A program made the position numbers and the translations under genes. Under the pieces are notes generated by a model, which was not told the origin of the DNA, searched no databases, and worked only from the letters and a program-made list of their open reading frames with translations. A stretch of DNA of 64,000 bases from NCBI GenBank assembly GCA_029959605.1, contig JASCOC010000001.1, positions 282,454 through 346,453 on the forward strand. Direction: 5' to 3'. Origin of the DNA: Lysobacteraceae bacterium PS02340 (GTDB lineage: Bacteria; Pseudomonadota; Gammaproteobacteria; Xanthomonadales; Xanthomonadaceae). Shown here in pieces: positions 45,306-53,419 of the stretch (its first letter is position 1; each line of letters opens with the position of its first letter).

Positions 45306-45663
45306 CGTTGTCCACACCGGGTGTGGATGGTCTGCCGACAAAGGTGTGGATAAGCCTCGCGAAGCCGCTGGGGCCGCGGCCCGGAAACTGCTGGTCAATC
45401 TTTCACCACCGGCGTCTCGCGCACCTCACATCAGTCTTGATCCGCGCAGCGCAACGTGCATGCGGGCACTGAGCGCCCGACTTCGCACGGAGCGCATCGA
45501 AATCGGCGGCCGGCGTCGCCGAATCAACGCGATGCGCGCTGAACACGTTCAACGCTCGAACGCGCTTGACGCGTGCTGCTCGAAGCGCACCGCGCCGGTT
45601 GTCCACACCGGGTGTGGATGCTCTGATGACAAAGGTGTGGATAAGCGCCGCGAGGCCGCTTCG
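45306..45663. repeat. Duplicated DnaA-box-like repeat in gene-free region 45251-45781
   Basis: Two copies of a roughly 65-bp unit (about 45306-45372 and 45597-45663) lie in a 531-bp gap with no supported gene. Each has TTGTCCACA, TGTGGATG(G/C) and TGTGGATAA at identical spacing: 45308, 45322 and 45345, then 45599, 45613 and 45636. TGTGGATAA is the exact complement of the DnaA consensus TTATCCACA. The first two boxes of each unit form a palindrome (TCCACAC-CGG-GTGTGGA). The 224 bp between the units contain gaacacgttc and look non-coding. Confidence 0.8.
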
Positions 45664-45762
45664 AAAGCGACCTGATTCGACGCGGTCAAAAAATCGCCAC
45701 GCGCGCATCCCTGATGAAAACACACACTTGATCAGCGCAAGCGGATATGCATTGCGAGGTTC

Positions 45763-45783
45763 GATCGAGCGGAAGCCTCGATC
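45763..45783 (-). terminator. Possible hairpin at the end of the VOC gene
   Basis: A 7-bp stem, GATCGAG / CTCGATC, with a 7-nt loop overlaps and follows the stop of the VOC protein. There is no T-run, so termination is uncertain. Confidence 0.3.
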
Positions 45784-46147
45784 AAGCCGCCGGATCCGAC
45801 CACACCGCGAACTCGTTGCCGCTCGGCTCGGCGAAATGGAAACGACGGCCGCCCGGAAACTCGAACACCGGTTTGAGGATCGTGCCGCCCGCAGCCTCGA
45901 CCTTCGCCAGCGTCTCGTCGATGCGTGCGCTGTAGAACACCAGCAATGCACTGCCGGACTCGCTGCGCGCCTGCAGGTCGGCGCGGTAGAAGCCGCCGTC
46001 GAGGCCCTCGTTCGCGAACGCAACGTAGTCAGGGCCGTAGTCCTCGAACTTCCAGTCGAACGCCTGCGCGAAGAAACGCTTTGTGGCGTCCAGGTCGCGG
46101 GCGGGGAATTCAACGTAGTCGAGTTTTGCGTGGGCGGGCATGGTCAT
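45782..46147 (-). CDS. VOC-family (glyoxalase/bleomycin-resistance fold) protein
   Basis: A 121-residue protein of the vicinal oxygen chelate fold: KLDYVEFPARDLDATKRFFAQAFDWKFEDYGPDYVAF opening, a central SALLVFYSARIDETLAKVEAAGGTILKP and the closing GGRRFHFAEPSGNEFAVWSD with candidate metal ligands. The start at 46147 has a ribosome site (CCGGAG). The reading frame is open upstream through a membrane-protein-like ORF (46148-46588), so a longer fused product is formally possible. The substrate is unknown. Confidence 0.8.
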   Translation of the reverse strand: MTMPAHAKLDYVEFPARDLDATKRFFAQAFDWKFEDYGPDYVAFANEGLDGGFYRADLQARSESGSALLVFYSARIDETLAKVEAAGGTILKPVFEFPGGRRFHFAEPSGNEFAVWSDPAA

Positions 46148-46588
46148 GGACTCCGGTCGTGGTCCGGGGATCATGCCGCATTGCACCGGCCCGGACGCGG
46201 CGAACGCTTCGTGCGCTGTGGCCAGTCTGCGCAGCAGGCGCCGTGCCACCCACCAGTTCTTCGCCGGCACGATCAGACCGGACTCGAAGGGGGTGAGCAC
46301 GACCGTCATGACCAGCATCGGCACCAGGCCGATCGTGCCCGCACGGGGATCGATCGCCCGGCACAGACGGTGAACCCGCGCGGCACAGACCAGCACCGGC
46401 GGCACTGTCAGCAGCGCCAGCAGGACCGCGATTTTCAGACCGGGTCCGTCACGGTGCAACCAGGCGAAGCCGCACATGGCCATGAACCAGAACGCATGCA
46501 GCAGGTAGGCGCGCTTCAGCCGCCTACACGCATGCGACAGCGCCATCACTGATGACGGCGTGCTGTTGATGCCGGCGTCGTCACGCAT
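46148..46588 (-). CDS. Putative small membrane protein, frame open into the VOC gene
   Basis: The frame from ATG 46588 (or ATG 46546) encodes three hydrophobic segments: RAYLLHAFWFMAMCGFAWLH, GLKIAVLLALLTVPPVLVCAARV and GTIGLVPMLVMTVVLTPFESGLIV. A basic WWVARRLLRRLATAHEAF region follows. The amino acid composition is protein-like, but there is no stop before the VOC protein and no good ribosome site. It may be a small membrane protein that has lost its stop (a TGA lies one base out of frame at the end), or a true fusion. I do not recognise the family. Confidence 0.4.
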
Positions 46589-46631
46589 CACTTGAGACCC
46601 GGGAGCGCCGGCAGAACACCGCGCACTGGGC

Positions 46632-47032
46632 TCATCGGTCGTACGCAACCTGGCACCGCAACACGCCCTCGATCGCATGGTCTGCAAAACGGAGCCACAC
46701 ATGTTCACGGTGCCCTCGAGCACAAACGACGGCAAGGTGTCGGCCGACGCAGATGCCGTGTGGATCATCCGTATCCGCTGCGTGCGCTGGTCGAAGGTGG
46801 TGATCTCGTAGGCACCCAGCCGCGCACCGCGTGGCGCGTTGACCTGGATCATCGCGACGGAATCGCCACCGATGAACTCGAAACCGTATTCCAGACCTCC
46901 GCCGCTGGCTTCGAAATCACATACGGTTTGCGTGGCACCGGCTTGTGCGCACACGACCAGCAGCACGAGTTGTGCAGGGCCACGCCAAAACATCCGCACC
47001 ACATTTTTCTTGCGTTCCTGCGTGATTCCCAT
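46632..47032 (-). pseudogene. Small secreted protein, apparently frameshifted
   Basis: The start at 47032 has an excellent ribosome site (GAAGGAG). It gives a leader MGITQERKKNVVRMFWRG followed by PAQLVLLVVCAQAGATQTVCDFEAS, then LEYGFEFIGGDSVAMIQVNAPRG and RIRMIHTASASADTLPSFVLEG. From about 46700 this frame becomes low-complexity, while another frame continues with a more protein-like REHVWLRFADHAIEGVLRCQVAYDR and a TGA at 46632-46634. A single-base indel around 46695-46710 is likely. The function is unknown; it looks like a small exported protein. Confidence 0.45.
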
Positions 47033-47115
47033 CTGCGCGCTCCTTCGCCGTCCAGCCGGTATCGCCTGCCGAGTGTTGCATGCCTGCGGAATCCGGTGCC
47101 CGCAGCGAACACCCC

Positions 47116-47541
47116 TCAGGCGACTCCCGCGGGCACGAAGCCCGAGTCGTAAAGCGTCTGCAAAGGCGCGAACAAGGGCCCCGGCAGATCGGCCCATTGG
47201 AGCCAGTGCCAGCCCAGACACTTGTCAGGTTCGAGCGCCACCGGGTCACCGTTCGCCCTGGCGGTGACGAACAGGGTGACGTAATGACGGCCCTCGGCTA
47301 CGAAGACGTCGCTGGTGTACGGCGCGGGTACGATGTCGTGTATCGCGAGACCGGTTTCCTCCAGCACTTCGCGCCGCGCGCAATCGGCGACCGTTTCGCC
47401 GAATTCCAGATGGCCGCCCGGCAGGGCCCAGGTGCCGGCGCCATGCGCGCCGGCACGTTCGCCGCGCAGCACCTTGCTGTCGCGGAGGATGATCACGCCG
47501 ACGCCCCCCAGGCCTGCGCCGGACTGCACTTGCGTGGTCAT
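47116..47541 (-). CDS. Nudix hydrolase
   Basis: A 141-residue cytoplasmic hydrolase of nucleoside-diphosphate derivatives. The Nudix box GHLEFGETVADCARREVLEETGL is complete with all catalytic acids. The preceding GVGVIILRDSKVLRGERAGAHGAGTWALPG and the C-terminal CLGWHWLQWADLPGPLFAPLQTLYDSG match the MutT-like ADP-ribose/NTP pyrophosphatase group, including the dCTP-type RAGAHGAGTWALPGG pattern. It lies just outside the siderophore operon and 58 bp beyond the stop of entA, so it could be carried on that transcript. Confidence 0.92.
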   Translation of the reverse strand: MTTQVQSGAGLGGVGVIILRDSKVLRGERAGAHGAGTWALPGGHLEFGETVADCARREVLEETGLAIHDIVPAPYTSDVFVAEGRHYVTLFVTARANGDPVALEPDKCLGWHWLQWADLPGPLFAPLQTLYDSGFVPAGVA

Positions 47542-47599
47542 TCCCGTCTCCGGCGGTGTGTGGAGGCTGGTGATCCTGCGATGCGCCGATGCGAGTCCA

Positions 47600-48496
47600 T
47601 CAGGCGCGCAGCGTGGCGCCGCCGTCGACGTAGAGATCGCTCATCGCGATGTGCCCGGCCTGGTCGGACAGCAGGAACATCACCGCGTGTGCGATGTCCT
47701 CGGGTTCGGCGAGTTTGCCGAGCGGGATACCGCTCTTGAAGGTGTCGAGCGTGCCGGCGATGGTGCGCGCCTCGCCGCCGGCATCGGTCCACATGCCGGT
47801 CTGCATCGGCGTGCGCGTCGAACCGGGTGCGACGATGTTGCAGCGGATGCCCAGCGGCGCGAGTTCGAGGCCGAGACAGCGCACGAACATCGTCGTGGCG
47901 GCTTTCGACGCGGCGTAGGCCGCCATGTTCTGGCGCGGGATGCCGGCGGCGTTGGAACTGACGGTGACCATTGCGCCGCGACGGCGCGGCGCCATGACAC
48001 GGGCCACGGCCTGGGAGACGTAGAAGACGCCGTCGGTGTTGACGGCGAACGTGCGACGCCATTCTTCGGCGGTGAGATCGAGAATCGAGGCGGTCGAGAG
48101 GATGCCGGCGACGTTGATGGCGAGATCGATGGGGCCGAGGTCGGCTTCGATCTCGTTGACCAGGGTGTCGACGGCGGTCGCGTCGGTGACGTCGAGGGCG
48201 TGGGAATGGAGGGTTGCCAAACCTGCCCTTACCCCAACCCCTCTCCCGCAGGGAGATCGGCTCAAAAGCGGACGACCTCGAGATTCGAGCCTCTCTCCCT
48301 CCGGGAGAGGGGTTGGGGTGAGGGCGGCATCAGCAAGCGCGGTCTTTTCTGATTCGCCTTCTACAACCGGCGCCTCCCGATCCGTCGCCACCACTGTCGC
48401 GCCACTCTCCCGCAGCAGCCGCACCACCGCAGTGCCGATACCGCCTGCCGCGCCGGTGACGAGGGCAATCTTTCCGTCGAAGCCTGTGAGTTGCAT
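47600..48496 (-). CDS. entA: 2,3-dihydro-2,3-dihydroxybenzoate dehydrogenase (EntA) with in-frame repeat insertion
   Basis: A 298-residue SDR that forms 2,3-dihydroxybenzoate, the last step of the catechol precursor pathway. The N-terminal FDGKIALVTGAAGGIGTAVVRLL, then INVAGIL, EEWRRTFAVNTDGVFYVSQ, MVTVSSNAAGIPRQNMAAYAASKAA (catalytic Ser, Tyr, Lys) and APGSTRTPMQTGMW and DLYVDGGATL follow Escherichia coli EntA closely. It is about 50 residues longer than EntA because 33 residues (starting LTPTPLPEGERL, ending CGRGVGVRAG) sit between beta-2 (TVVATDREAP) and beta-3 (SHALDVTDA). They are encoded by a palindromic repeat element. The frame stays open, so the gene may be functional. It is the last siderophore gene on this strand. 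Confidence 0.88.
   Translation of the reverse strand: MQLTGFDGKIALVTGAAGGIGTAVVRLLRESGATVVATDREAPVVEGESEKTALADAALTPTPLPEGERLESRGRPLLSRSPCGRGVGVRAGLATLHSHALDVTDATAVDTLVNEIEADLGPIDLAINVAGILSTASILDLTAEEWRRTFAVNTDGVFYVSQAVARVMAPRRRGAMVTVSSNAAGIPRQNMAAYAASKAATTMFVRCLGLELAPLGIRCNIVAPGSTRTPMQTGMWTDAGGEARTIAGTLDTFKSGIPLGKLAEPEDIAHAVMFLLSDQAGHIAMSDLYVDGGATLRA
48226..48324. repeat. 99-bp palindromic repeat element inside the entA coding sequence
   Basis: The arms cccttaccccaacccctctcccg (first 20 bases and onward from 48226 to 48248) and 48302-48324 are complementary at 22 of 23 positions. They flank a middle part with a second stem (gggagatcggctc / gagcctctctccc). The element is 33 codons long, contains no stop in the entA frame and adds Pro/Gly/Arg-rich sequence. 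Related fragments lie at about 30553-30645 between the TldD genes. Confidence 0.85.
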
Positions 48497-48538
48497 GTCG
48501 TCGATTCCGGGACTGTCGCGTGATGCGGCGAGGAGATG

Positions 48539-48563
48539 ATGGGTTTCGCTGCGCTCTACCCAT
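48539..48563. repeat. Short hairpin repeat between entF-like gene and entA
   Basis: ATGGGT (48539-48544) and ACCCAT (48558-48563) flank ttcgctgcgctct, followed by cctacga. This is the widespread 'gggtttcgctgcgctctaccca' type of dispersed repeat; a diverged copy lies near 30642-30668. It occupies most of the 107-bp gap between the NRPS stop and the entA start and could reduce downstream transcription. Confidence 0.7.
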
Positions 48564-48603
48564 CCTACGATCATGCAAATGGATAGAACTGCATGGTTCT
48601 TCG

Positions 48604-51600
48604 CTAGCGCGCGTCGAAGACCGCCAGTCTCGCATCGAGCAACGGCGCGATGCGCGCAGTGGCATCTCGACCCGTCAGCTCGGCATGCAGGAACGGCAGT
48701 TCGATCGATTCGATGTGCGCGGCATGCGCGGCCCACAGCGACGACTGCAGCTGCGGGCGGTCGGCGTGGTCGTTGCCGGCGCGCACGTGCAGCAGCGTGC
48801 CGTCGAAACGATGGTGGTGATGCAGGCGCACCAGGCGATTGGTGTCGGTGACCGCGCGCACGACGCCGTCGAGCACCGCGCCCGGCAGGTTGCCCAGCGC
48901 GCTGTCGCCGCGACGCAGGAAATCGACGATCGCCTCGCGCGTACGCAGCTCGGGATACGCATCCGGGTCGTAACCGGCGATCGCCAGCAACGCGCGCAGT
49001 GCGGCGATGGCGTCCGGCTCGGGTTCGGCGCGCCAGACCTCGGCCGGATACGCATCGAGCAGCGCGAGAACACCGACCTCGCGGCCGAGCGCGCGCAGAC
49101 GCACGGCCATCGCCTGGGCGAGGATGCCGCCGACCGACCAGCCGAGCAGATGCACGGGTCCGTCCGGCTGCAGGACAACCACACGGTCGGCATATTCGGC
49201 CGCCAGCGCGTCGATGCTGCCGGGCAGCGCCTGCGCGGGATCGAGCGCAGGCGACTGCAGGCCGTACACGCTGCGCGCCGGTGCGAGTGCGCGTGCGAGG
49301 TCGCGATAACACCAGGCGATGCCGCCGGCCGGATGCACGACGAACAGAGGCGCGCGCGCCGGGTCGCCCTGCGCGAGTGGGATCACCGGCGCCAGGCCGT
49401 GGTCGGGATCGTCGCCCTCGCCCGCATCGAGTGCCGCGGCGAGCCCTTCAAGCGTCGGCGTGGCGAACAAGGCACCGAGTCCCGGATCGCGCCCGAAGGT
49501 CCGCTGGATCGCGAGCAGCAGATGCACCGCGAGCAGCGAGTCGCCGCCGAGCGCGAAGAAGTCGGCGTCCGCACCAACGCGGTCCATGCCGAGGGCTTCG
49601 GCGAACAACGCGGCGAGCGCGGTTTCGGTCGGTGTGCGCGGCGCGACGAAGGCGCCCGCCTCGAACGCGGGTGCCGGCAAGGCGTCGCGGTCGAGCTTGC
49701 CGTTCGCGGTCACCGGCCAGTCGGCGAGCGCGACGAAGGCCGACGGCACCATGTAATCCGGCAACTGGGCCGCGACGAACGTGCGCAGCGACGCAGCGTC
49801 GAAGTCGGCCGTCGGCTGCAGATAGCCGACCAGACGCCGGTCGCCGGCGCGGTCCTCGCGCACGATGACGGCCGCCTGCGACGCGAGTCCGCTGGCGACG
49901 ATGGCGGCTTCGATCTCGCCCAGCTCGATGCGCAGACCGCGCAGCTTGACCTGGTGATCACTGCGGCCGAGAAACTCGACCGCGCCATCCTCACGCCAGC
50001 GTGCGAGGTCGCCGGTGCGGTAGATGCGCTCGCCCGGCAGATGCGGATCGGCGAGGAAGCGTTCGGCGGTCAGATCGTCGCGCCCCAGATAGCCGCGCGC
50101 GAGCTGCACGCCGCCGAGGTACAGATCGCCGACGACGCCGGGCGGCAGCGCGCGCATGCGCGCATCGAGCACGTAGAGCCGCGTGTTCCAGACCGGAAAG
50201 CCGATCGGCACCGGGCGCGAAGTGTCATCCGCACTGGCGGGCCAGAAACTGACGTCGACCGCAGCTTCGGTCGGTCCGTAGAGATTGTGCAGTTCCGACT
50301 CGAGCGTCGCATGGAAGCGGTCGCGCAGATCGGCATCCAGCGCTTCGCCGCTGACGAAGACGCGACGCGTCGACAGCCCGCGCGCTTCCGGCGCGCTGAG
50401 GAACGCGGCGAGCATCGACGGCACGAAATGCAGGGTGGTGATGCCGGCCTCGCGGATCAGCCGCGCAATCGTGACCGGGTCGCGATGTGCGTCCGGCGCT
50501 GCGACCACCAGCGTGGCACCGGCCAGCAATGGCAGGAAGAATTCCCAGACCGAGACGTCGAACGTGGCCGGCGTCTTCTGCAGGATTCGGTCGGACGCAT
50601 CGATGCCGTAATGCGTGCGCATCCATTCGAGGCGATTGACGATCGCGCGATGCGCGACGACGACGCCCTTGGGCTCGCCGGTCGAGCCGGAGGTGTAGAT
50701 GACGTAAGCCGCATGCTGCGGCTCCACGGACGGCAGCGCGCCATCGTCCGCGCTCTGCGGCCAATCACGCGGCGCGAAGCGCGGCGCGTCGTCCGGCCAG
50801 TCGATCCCGTCGTCGGTGCTCGCGAGCAGCGCGACCGGCTGCGCGGACCGCAGGACGCGCGCGCGCCGTTCCAGCGGATGCGCAAGATCCATCGGCAGAT
50901 ACGCCGCGCCGGCGCGCAACACGGCGACCAGTGCGACGACGAGTTCGATCGAACGCGGCAATGCGACGGCGACCACCGTGTCGGCGCCTGCACCACGCGC
51001 GTGGAGCGCCTGCGCGAGTGCGCGGCTGCGCGTGTCGAGTGCGCGGTAGGTCAGCGTCTCGCCACCGAACACCAGTGCCGGCGCATCGGGCGTGCCCGCC
51101 ATCGACGCTTCGATCAACGCGACCAGGCTCGTGTCGGGCACGGGATGCGCGGTGGCATTGAAGTCGAACAGCGTGCGCGCCGCTTCGGCGGGTGTCGCCA
51201 GCGGCACGTCGTCGAGCCGCGCATCCGGCTGCGCCGCGAGCGCGAACGCGGCAGCGAGGAAGGTGCGCAGACGCGTCGCGTGCGCGGCGACGTCGGTGCC
51301 GGCGTACAGATCGGGATTCGCCTCTATCTCGAGATCGAGCGCCTGCACGCCGTCGCCGCGGAAGCCCAGCGTGATGTCGTCGACCGGTCCGGTGCCGAGG
51401 ATTTCCATCGACGCGCGCGTGCCGGCGAGCAGCGTCGGCCGGTAGAACGGCTGCACATTGATCAGCGGGCCATACAGCCGGCGCTGGCCGCCGATCAGGC
51501 CGAGATCGCGTCGCAACTGCTCGCCGCGATAGCGACCATGCCGGCGGCCGCGCAGCAGCGCGCGAATCATCGTCTGCATGAATTCCGCAACGCTCGCATC

Positions 51601-52524
51601 CGGCAGCGCGGGCACGCGCAGCGGCAGCACGTTCATGACCATCGCCGGCACGCGCGCGGACGCACTGCCGAGCCGGCCCATGAAGGGCACACCGACGACC
51701 GTCTCGCCCTGCCCGCCGAAGCGCTGGCAGTAGGCGGCGGTGAGTGCGGTCAGTACATCCGGCCAGGGCTGGCCGAGCGCAGTGGCCGCGCGTGCGAGGC
51801 CGTCGCGGAAGTCCACGTCGAGCGCTTCGACATGACGCAGGCAATCGGGCGCGGCATGGGCGAAACCGCCGCCGAGCCCCGACGCCGCCGGCATGCCGGC
51901 CAGCGTCTCCTGCCAGTACGCCGCATCGGTCGCGCGCTTCTCCGACGCGCGATAGGTCGCGTCCTCCGATAGCACGCCATCGAGTGGCGCGAATGCCGCA
52001 CCGGCAGATGCGTCGGCATACAGCGCGCAGGCGCGCTCGGTCAGCAGCGCCATGCCGTAGCCGTCGGTCGCGAGGTGATGCACGCGCAGGTACCAGACGC
52101 AGCGGTCGCCGCCCAGCACGTACAGCCGCTGCAGCGCGAGACGATCGCGCGCGGGATCGACCGGCGACAGCCGATCGCGCGTCATCGCCGCACGCGCGGC
52201 GTCATCCGGCGCCGGTTCGGCCGACAGATCGACGACGTCCAGATGCGGCACGTGACCCGCGTCGATCCACTGGATCGGACCGTCGCCCGTCTCGCGCATA
52301 CGCAAGGCCAGCGCCGGCGCCTCGTCGGCGGCCTGGTTCGCCGCGCGCACAAAGGCCTCGACATCCAGCGGGCCGTCGATCCACAAGGCGTGCGCGGTGT
52401 TGAATGCCGGATTGTCCGGCGCCAGCCGCTGCGCATACCAGAGGCCGGCCTGCGCTTCGGTCAGCGGCCAGCCCGTGCCCGACGCGGCGGCATCGGCTTC
52501 CACGCGAGACGCTGTCGCGGTCAT
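48604..52524 (-). CDS. EntF-like nonribosomal peptide synthetase (C-A-T-TE)
   Basis: A 1306-residue single-module synthetase that condenses 2,3-dihydroxybenzoyl units with an amino acid and releases the product. The condensation domain has HHLATDG (His149, His150, Asp154). The adenylation domain has YTSGSTGEPKG, FDVSVWEFFLPLLAG, NLYGPTEAAVDVS and YRTGDLARW. Residues aligned with Escherichia coli EntF spell the serine code (D-V-W, H in LHFVPSML, F and S in VFVSGEAL, L, V-D). The carrier domain is FFALGGDSLLAV with Ser996 for phosphopantetheine. The thioesterase has GWSVGG with Ser1130 and a C-terminal His region. The start overlaps the aryl carrier protein stop (ATGA). An enterobactin-like tri-serine lactone is the expected product. 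No MbtH homologue is adjacent. Confidence 0.93.
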   Translation of the reverse strand: MTATASRVEADAAASGTGWPLTEAQAGLWYAQRLAPDNPAFNTAHALWIDGPLDVEAFVRAANQAADEAPALALRMRETGDGPIQWIDAGHVPHLDVVDLSAEPAPDDAARAAMTRDRLSPVDPARDRLALQRLYVLGGDRCVWYLRVHHLATDGYGMALLTERACALYADASAGAAFAPLDGVLSEDATYRASEKRATDAAYWQETLAGMPAASGLGGGFAHAAPDCLRHVEALDVDFRDGLARAATALGQPWPDVLTALTAAYCQRFGGQGETVVGVPFMGRLGSASARVPAMVMNVLPLRVPALPDASVAEFMQTMIRALLRGRRHGRYRGEQLRRDLGLIGGQRRLYGPLINVQPFYRPTLLAGTRASMEILGTGPVDDITLGFRGDGVQALDLEIEANPDLYAGTDVAAHATRLRTFLAAAFALAAQPDARLDDVPLATPAEAARTLFDFNATAHPVPDTSLVALIEASMAGTPDAPALVFGGETLTYRALDTRSRALAQALHARGAGADTVVAVALPRSIELVVALVAVLRAGAAYLPMDLAHPLERRARVLRSAQPVALLASTDDGIDWPDDAPRFAPRDWPQSADDGALPSVEPQHAAYVIYTSGSTGEPKGVVVAHRAIVNRLEWMRTHYGIDASDRILQKTPATFDVSVWEFFLPLLAGATLVVAAPDAHRDPVTIARLIREAGITTLHFVPSMLAAFLSAPEARGLSTRRVFVSGEALDADLRDRFHATLESELHNLYGPTEAAVDVSFWPASADDTSRPVPIGFPVWNTRLYVLDARMRALPPGVVGDLYLGGVQLARGYLGRDDLTAERFLADPHLPGERIYRTGDLARWREDGAVEFLGRSDHQVKLRGLRIELGEIEAAIVASGLASQAAVIVREDRAGDRRLVGYLQPTADFDAASLRTFVAAQLPDYMVPSAFVALADWPVTANGKLDRDALPAPAFEAGAFVAPRTPTETALAALFAEALGMDRVGADADFFALGGDSLLAVHLLLAIQRTFGRDPGLGALFATPTLEGLAAALDAGEGDDPDHGLAPVIPLAQGDPARAPLFVVHPAGGIAWCYRDLARALAPARSVYGLQSPALDPAQALPGSIDALAAEYADRVVVLQPDGPVHLLGWSVGGILAQAMAVRLRALGREVGVLALLDAYPAEVWRAEPEPDAIAALRALLAIAGYDPDAYPELRTREAIVDFLRRGDSALGNLPGAVLDGVVRAVTDTNRLVRLHHHHRFDGTLLHVRAGNDHADRPQLQSSLWAAHAAHIESIELPFLHAELTGRDATARIAPLLDARLAVFDAR

Positions 52525-52787
52525 CCGGCGGCGGGCGTGTCGCGCTGCAGGCCCTGCACCACCTGCCACCAGCCGGCGAGCGTGGTGTGTTCGGCGAGGT
52601 GCGAGAACTCCAGCGCGATGCCGTGCTCGCCCCAAGCCATGACCAAGCCCAGCACGCGCATCGAATCGAGACCGAGGTCCATCAGATTGTCGTCGTCGCG
52701 CACGTCTTCGGGCGCTTCGCCGACGAGCTTGGCGATATCGGCGCGCATGCGCTCGAGGGTCAACGGTCCGGTGCGGTCCACAGTCAC
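52521..52787 (-). CDS. Free-standing aryl carrier protein
   Basis: An 88-residue carrier protein that would hold 2,3-dihydroxybenzoate as a phosphopantetheine thioester for the NRPS. The attachment motif is DLGLDSMRVLGLV with Ser42. The preceding VRDDDNLMDLG and the following FSHLAEHTTLAGWWQVV match the C-terminal carrier domain of EntB. The start is GTG at 52787, overlapping the isochorismatase stop (GTGA), and the end overlaps the NRPS start. In Escherichia coli and Vibrio this domain is fused to the isochorismatase; here it is a separate polypeptide unless a frameshift has split the gene. Confidence 0.85.
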   Translation of the reverse strand: MTVDRTGPLTLERMRADIAKLVGEAPEDVRDDDNLMDLGLDSMRVLGLVMAWGEHGIALEFSHLAEHTTLAGWWQVVQGLQRDTPAAG

Positions 52788-53419
52788 TGCAGCATCTCCA
52801 GAAGTCGGTCGGTGGTCAGCGGCACGCCGCAGGTGCGCGCGATCCAGTGCAGCGCGAGGTCGTGGTCGGCGCGCGAAAAGTCGGCGACCGCATCGGCGAC
52901 GACGAAGGTTTCGATGTCGCGCTGGAAGGCGTCGGTCGCCGTCGACAGCACGCCGATGTGCGCGTAGACGCCGGTGATCAGCAACTGGTCGCGACCGCGC
53001 GCGCGCATCAGCGTGTCGAGGTTGCTGCGCTGGAAGGCGCTGTAGCGGTGCTTGACCAGCACGTGGTCGCCGTCGGCCGGCGCCAGCGCATCGATGATGG
53101 TCTCGTGCTCGGCGCTCGCCTGCATGCCCGGGCCCCAGAGATCGGCCTGCAAACCGCGATCGCGCCGGTCCTGATTGCCGCGTTGCGCGGTGTAGAACAC
53201 CGGGATGCCCGCGCCGCGGCAATGCGTGAGCAGGCGCGCGAGGTTCTGCACGGCAGGCGCCAGCGGCGCGTCGTCCTGCGCGAATGCGGCGAGGAAGTAG
53301 CGCTGCATGTCGTGGACGAGCAGCGCCGCGCGGGAGAGTTCGGGCATCCACTGGCCGCGCGCGGCCGGGAGTTCGGCGGCGGTGGGCAACGGATACGGTG
53401 CGATCTTCGGCAGGCCCAT
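52784..53419 (-). CDS. entB: Isochorismatase (EntB N-terminal domain type)
   Basis: A 211-residue enzyme that converts isochorismate to 2,3-dihydro-2,3-dihydroxybenzoate. It follows EntB closely: GLPKIAPYPLPTAAELP start, LLVHDMQRYFLAAF (Asp), FYTAQRGNQDRRDRGLQADLWGPGM, DHVLVKHRYSAFQRSNLDTLM (Lys) and LLITGVYAHIGVLSTATDAFQRDIETFVVADAVADFS. It ends after the isochorismatase domain, and the carrier domain is encoded by the next gene. Its start overlaps the EntE stop by one base, so the genes are coupled. Confidence 0.93.
   Translation of the reverse strand: MGLPKIAPYPLPTAAELPAARGQWMPELSRAALLVHDMQRYFLAAFAQDDAPLAPAVQNLARLLTHCRGAGIPVFYTAQRGNQDRRDRGLQADLWGPGMQASAEHETIIDALAPADGDHVLVKHRYSAFQRSNLDTLMRARGRDQLLITGVYAHIGVLSTATDAFQRDIETFVVADAVADFSRADHDLALHWIARTCGVPLTTDRLLEMLQ

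Noticed and set aside
45306..45663. Chromosomal origin of replication
   Set aside because: DnaA-like boxes are present, but no dnaA, dnaN, gidA or AT-rich unwinding region is next to them; described instead as a DnaA-box-like repeat.
48520..51972. Open frame of 1150 codons on the plus strand over the NRPS gene
   Set aside because: Composition is Arg/Ala/Gly-rich without domain; the minus strand encodes a complete C-A-T-TE synthetase.
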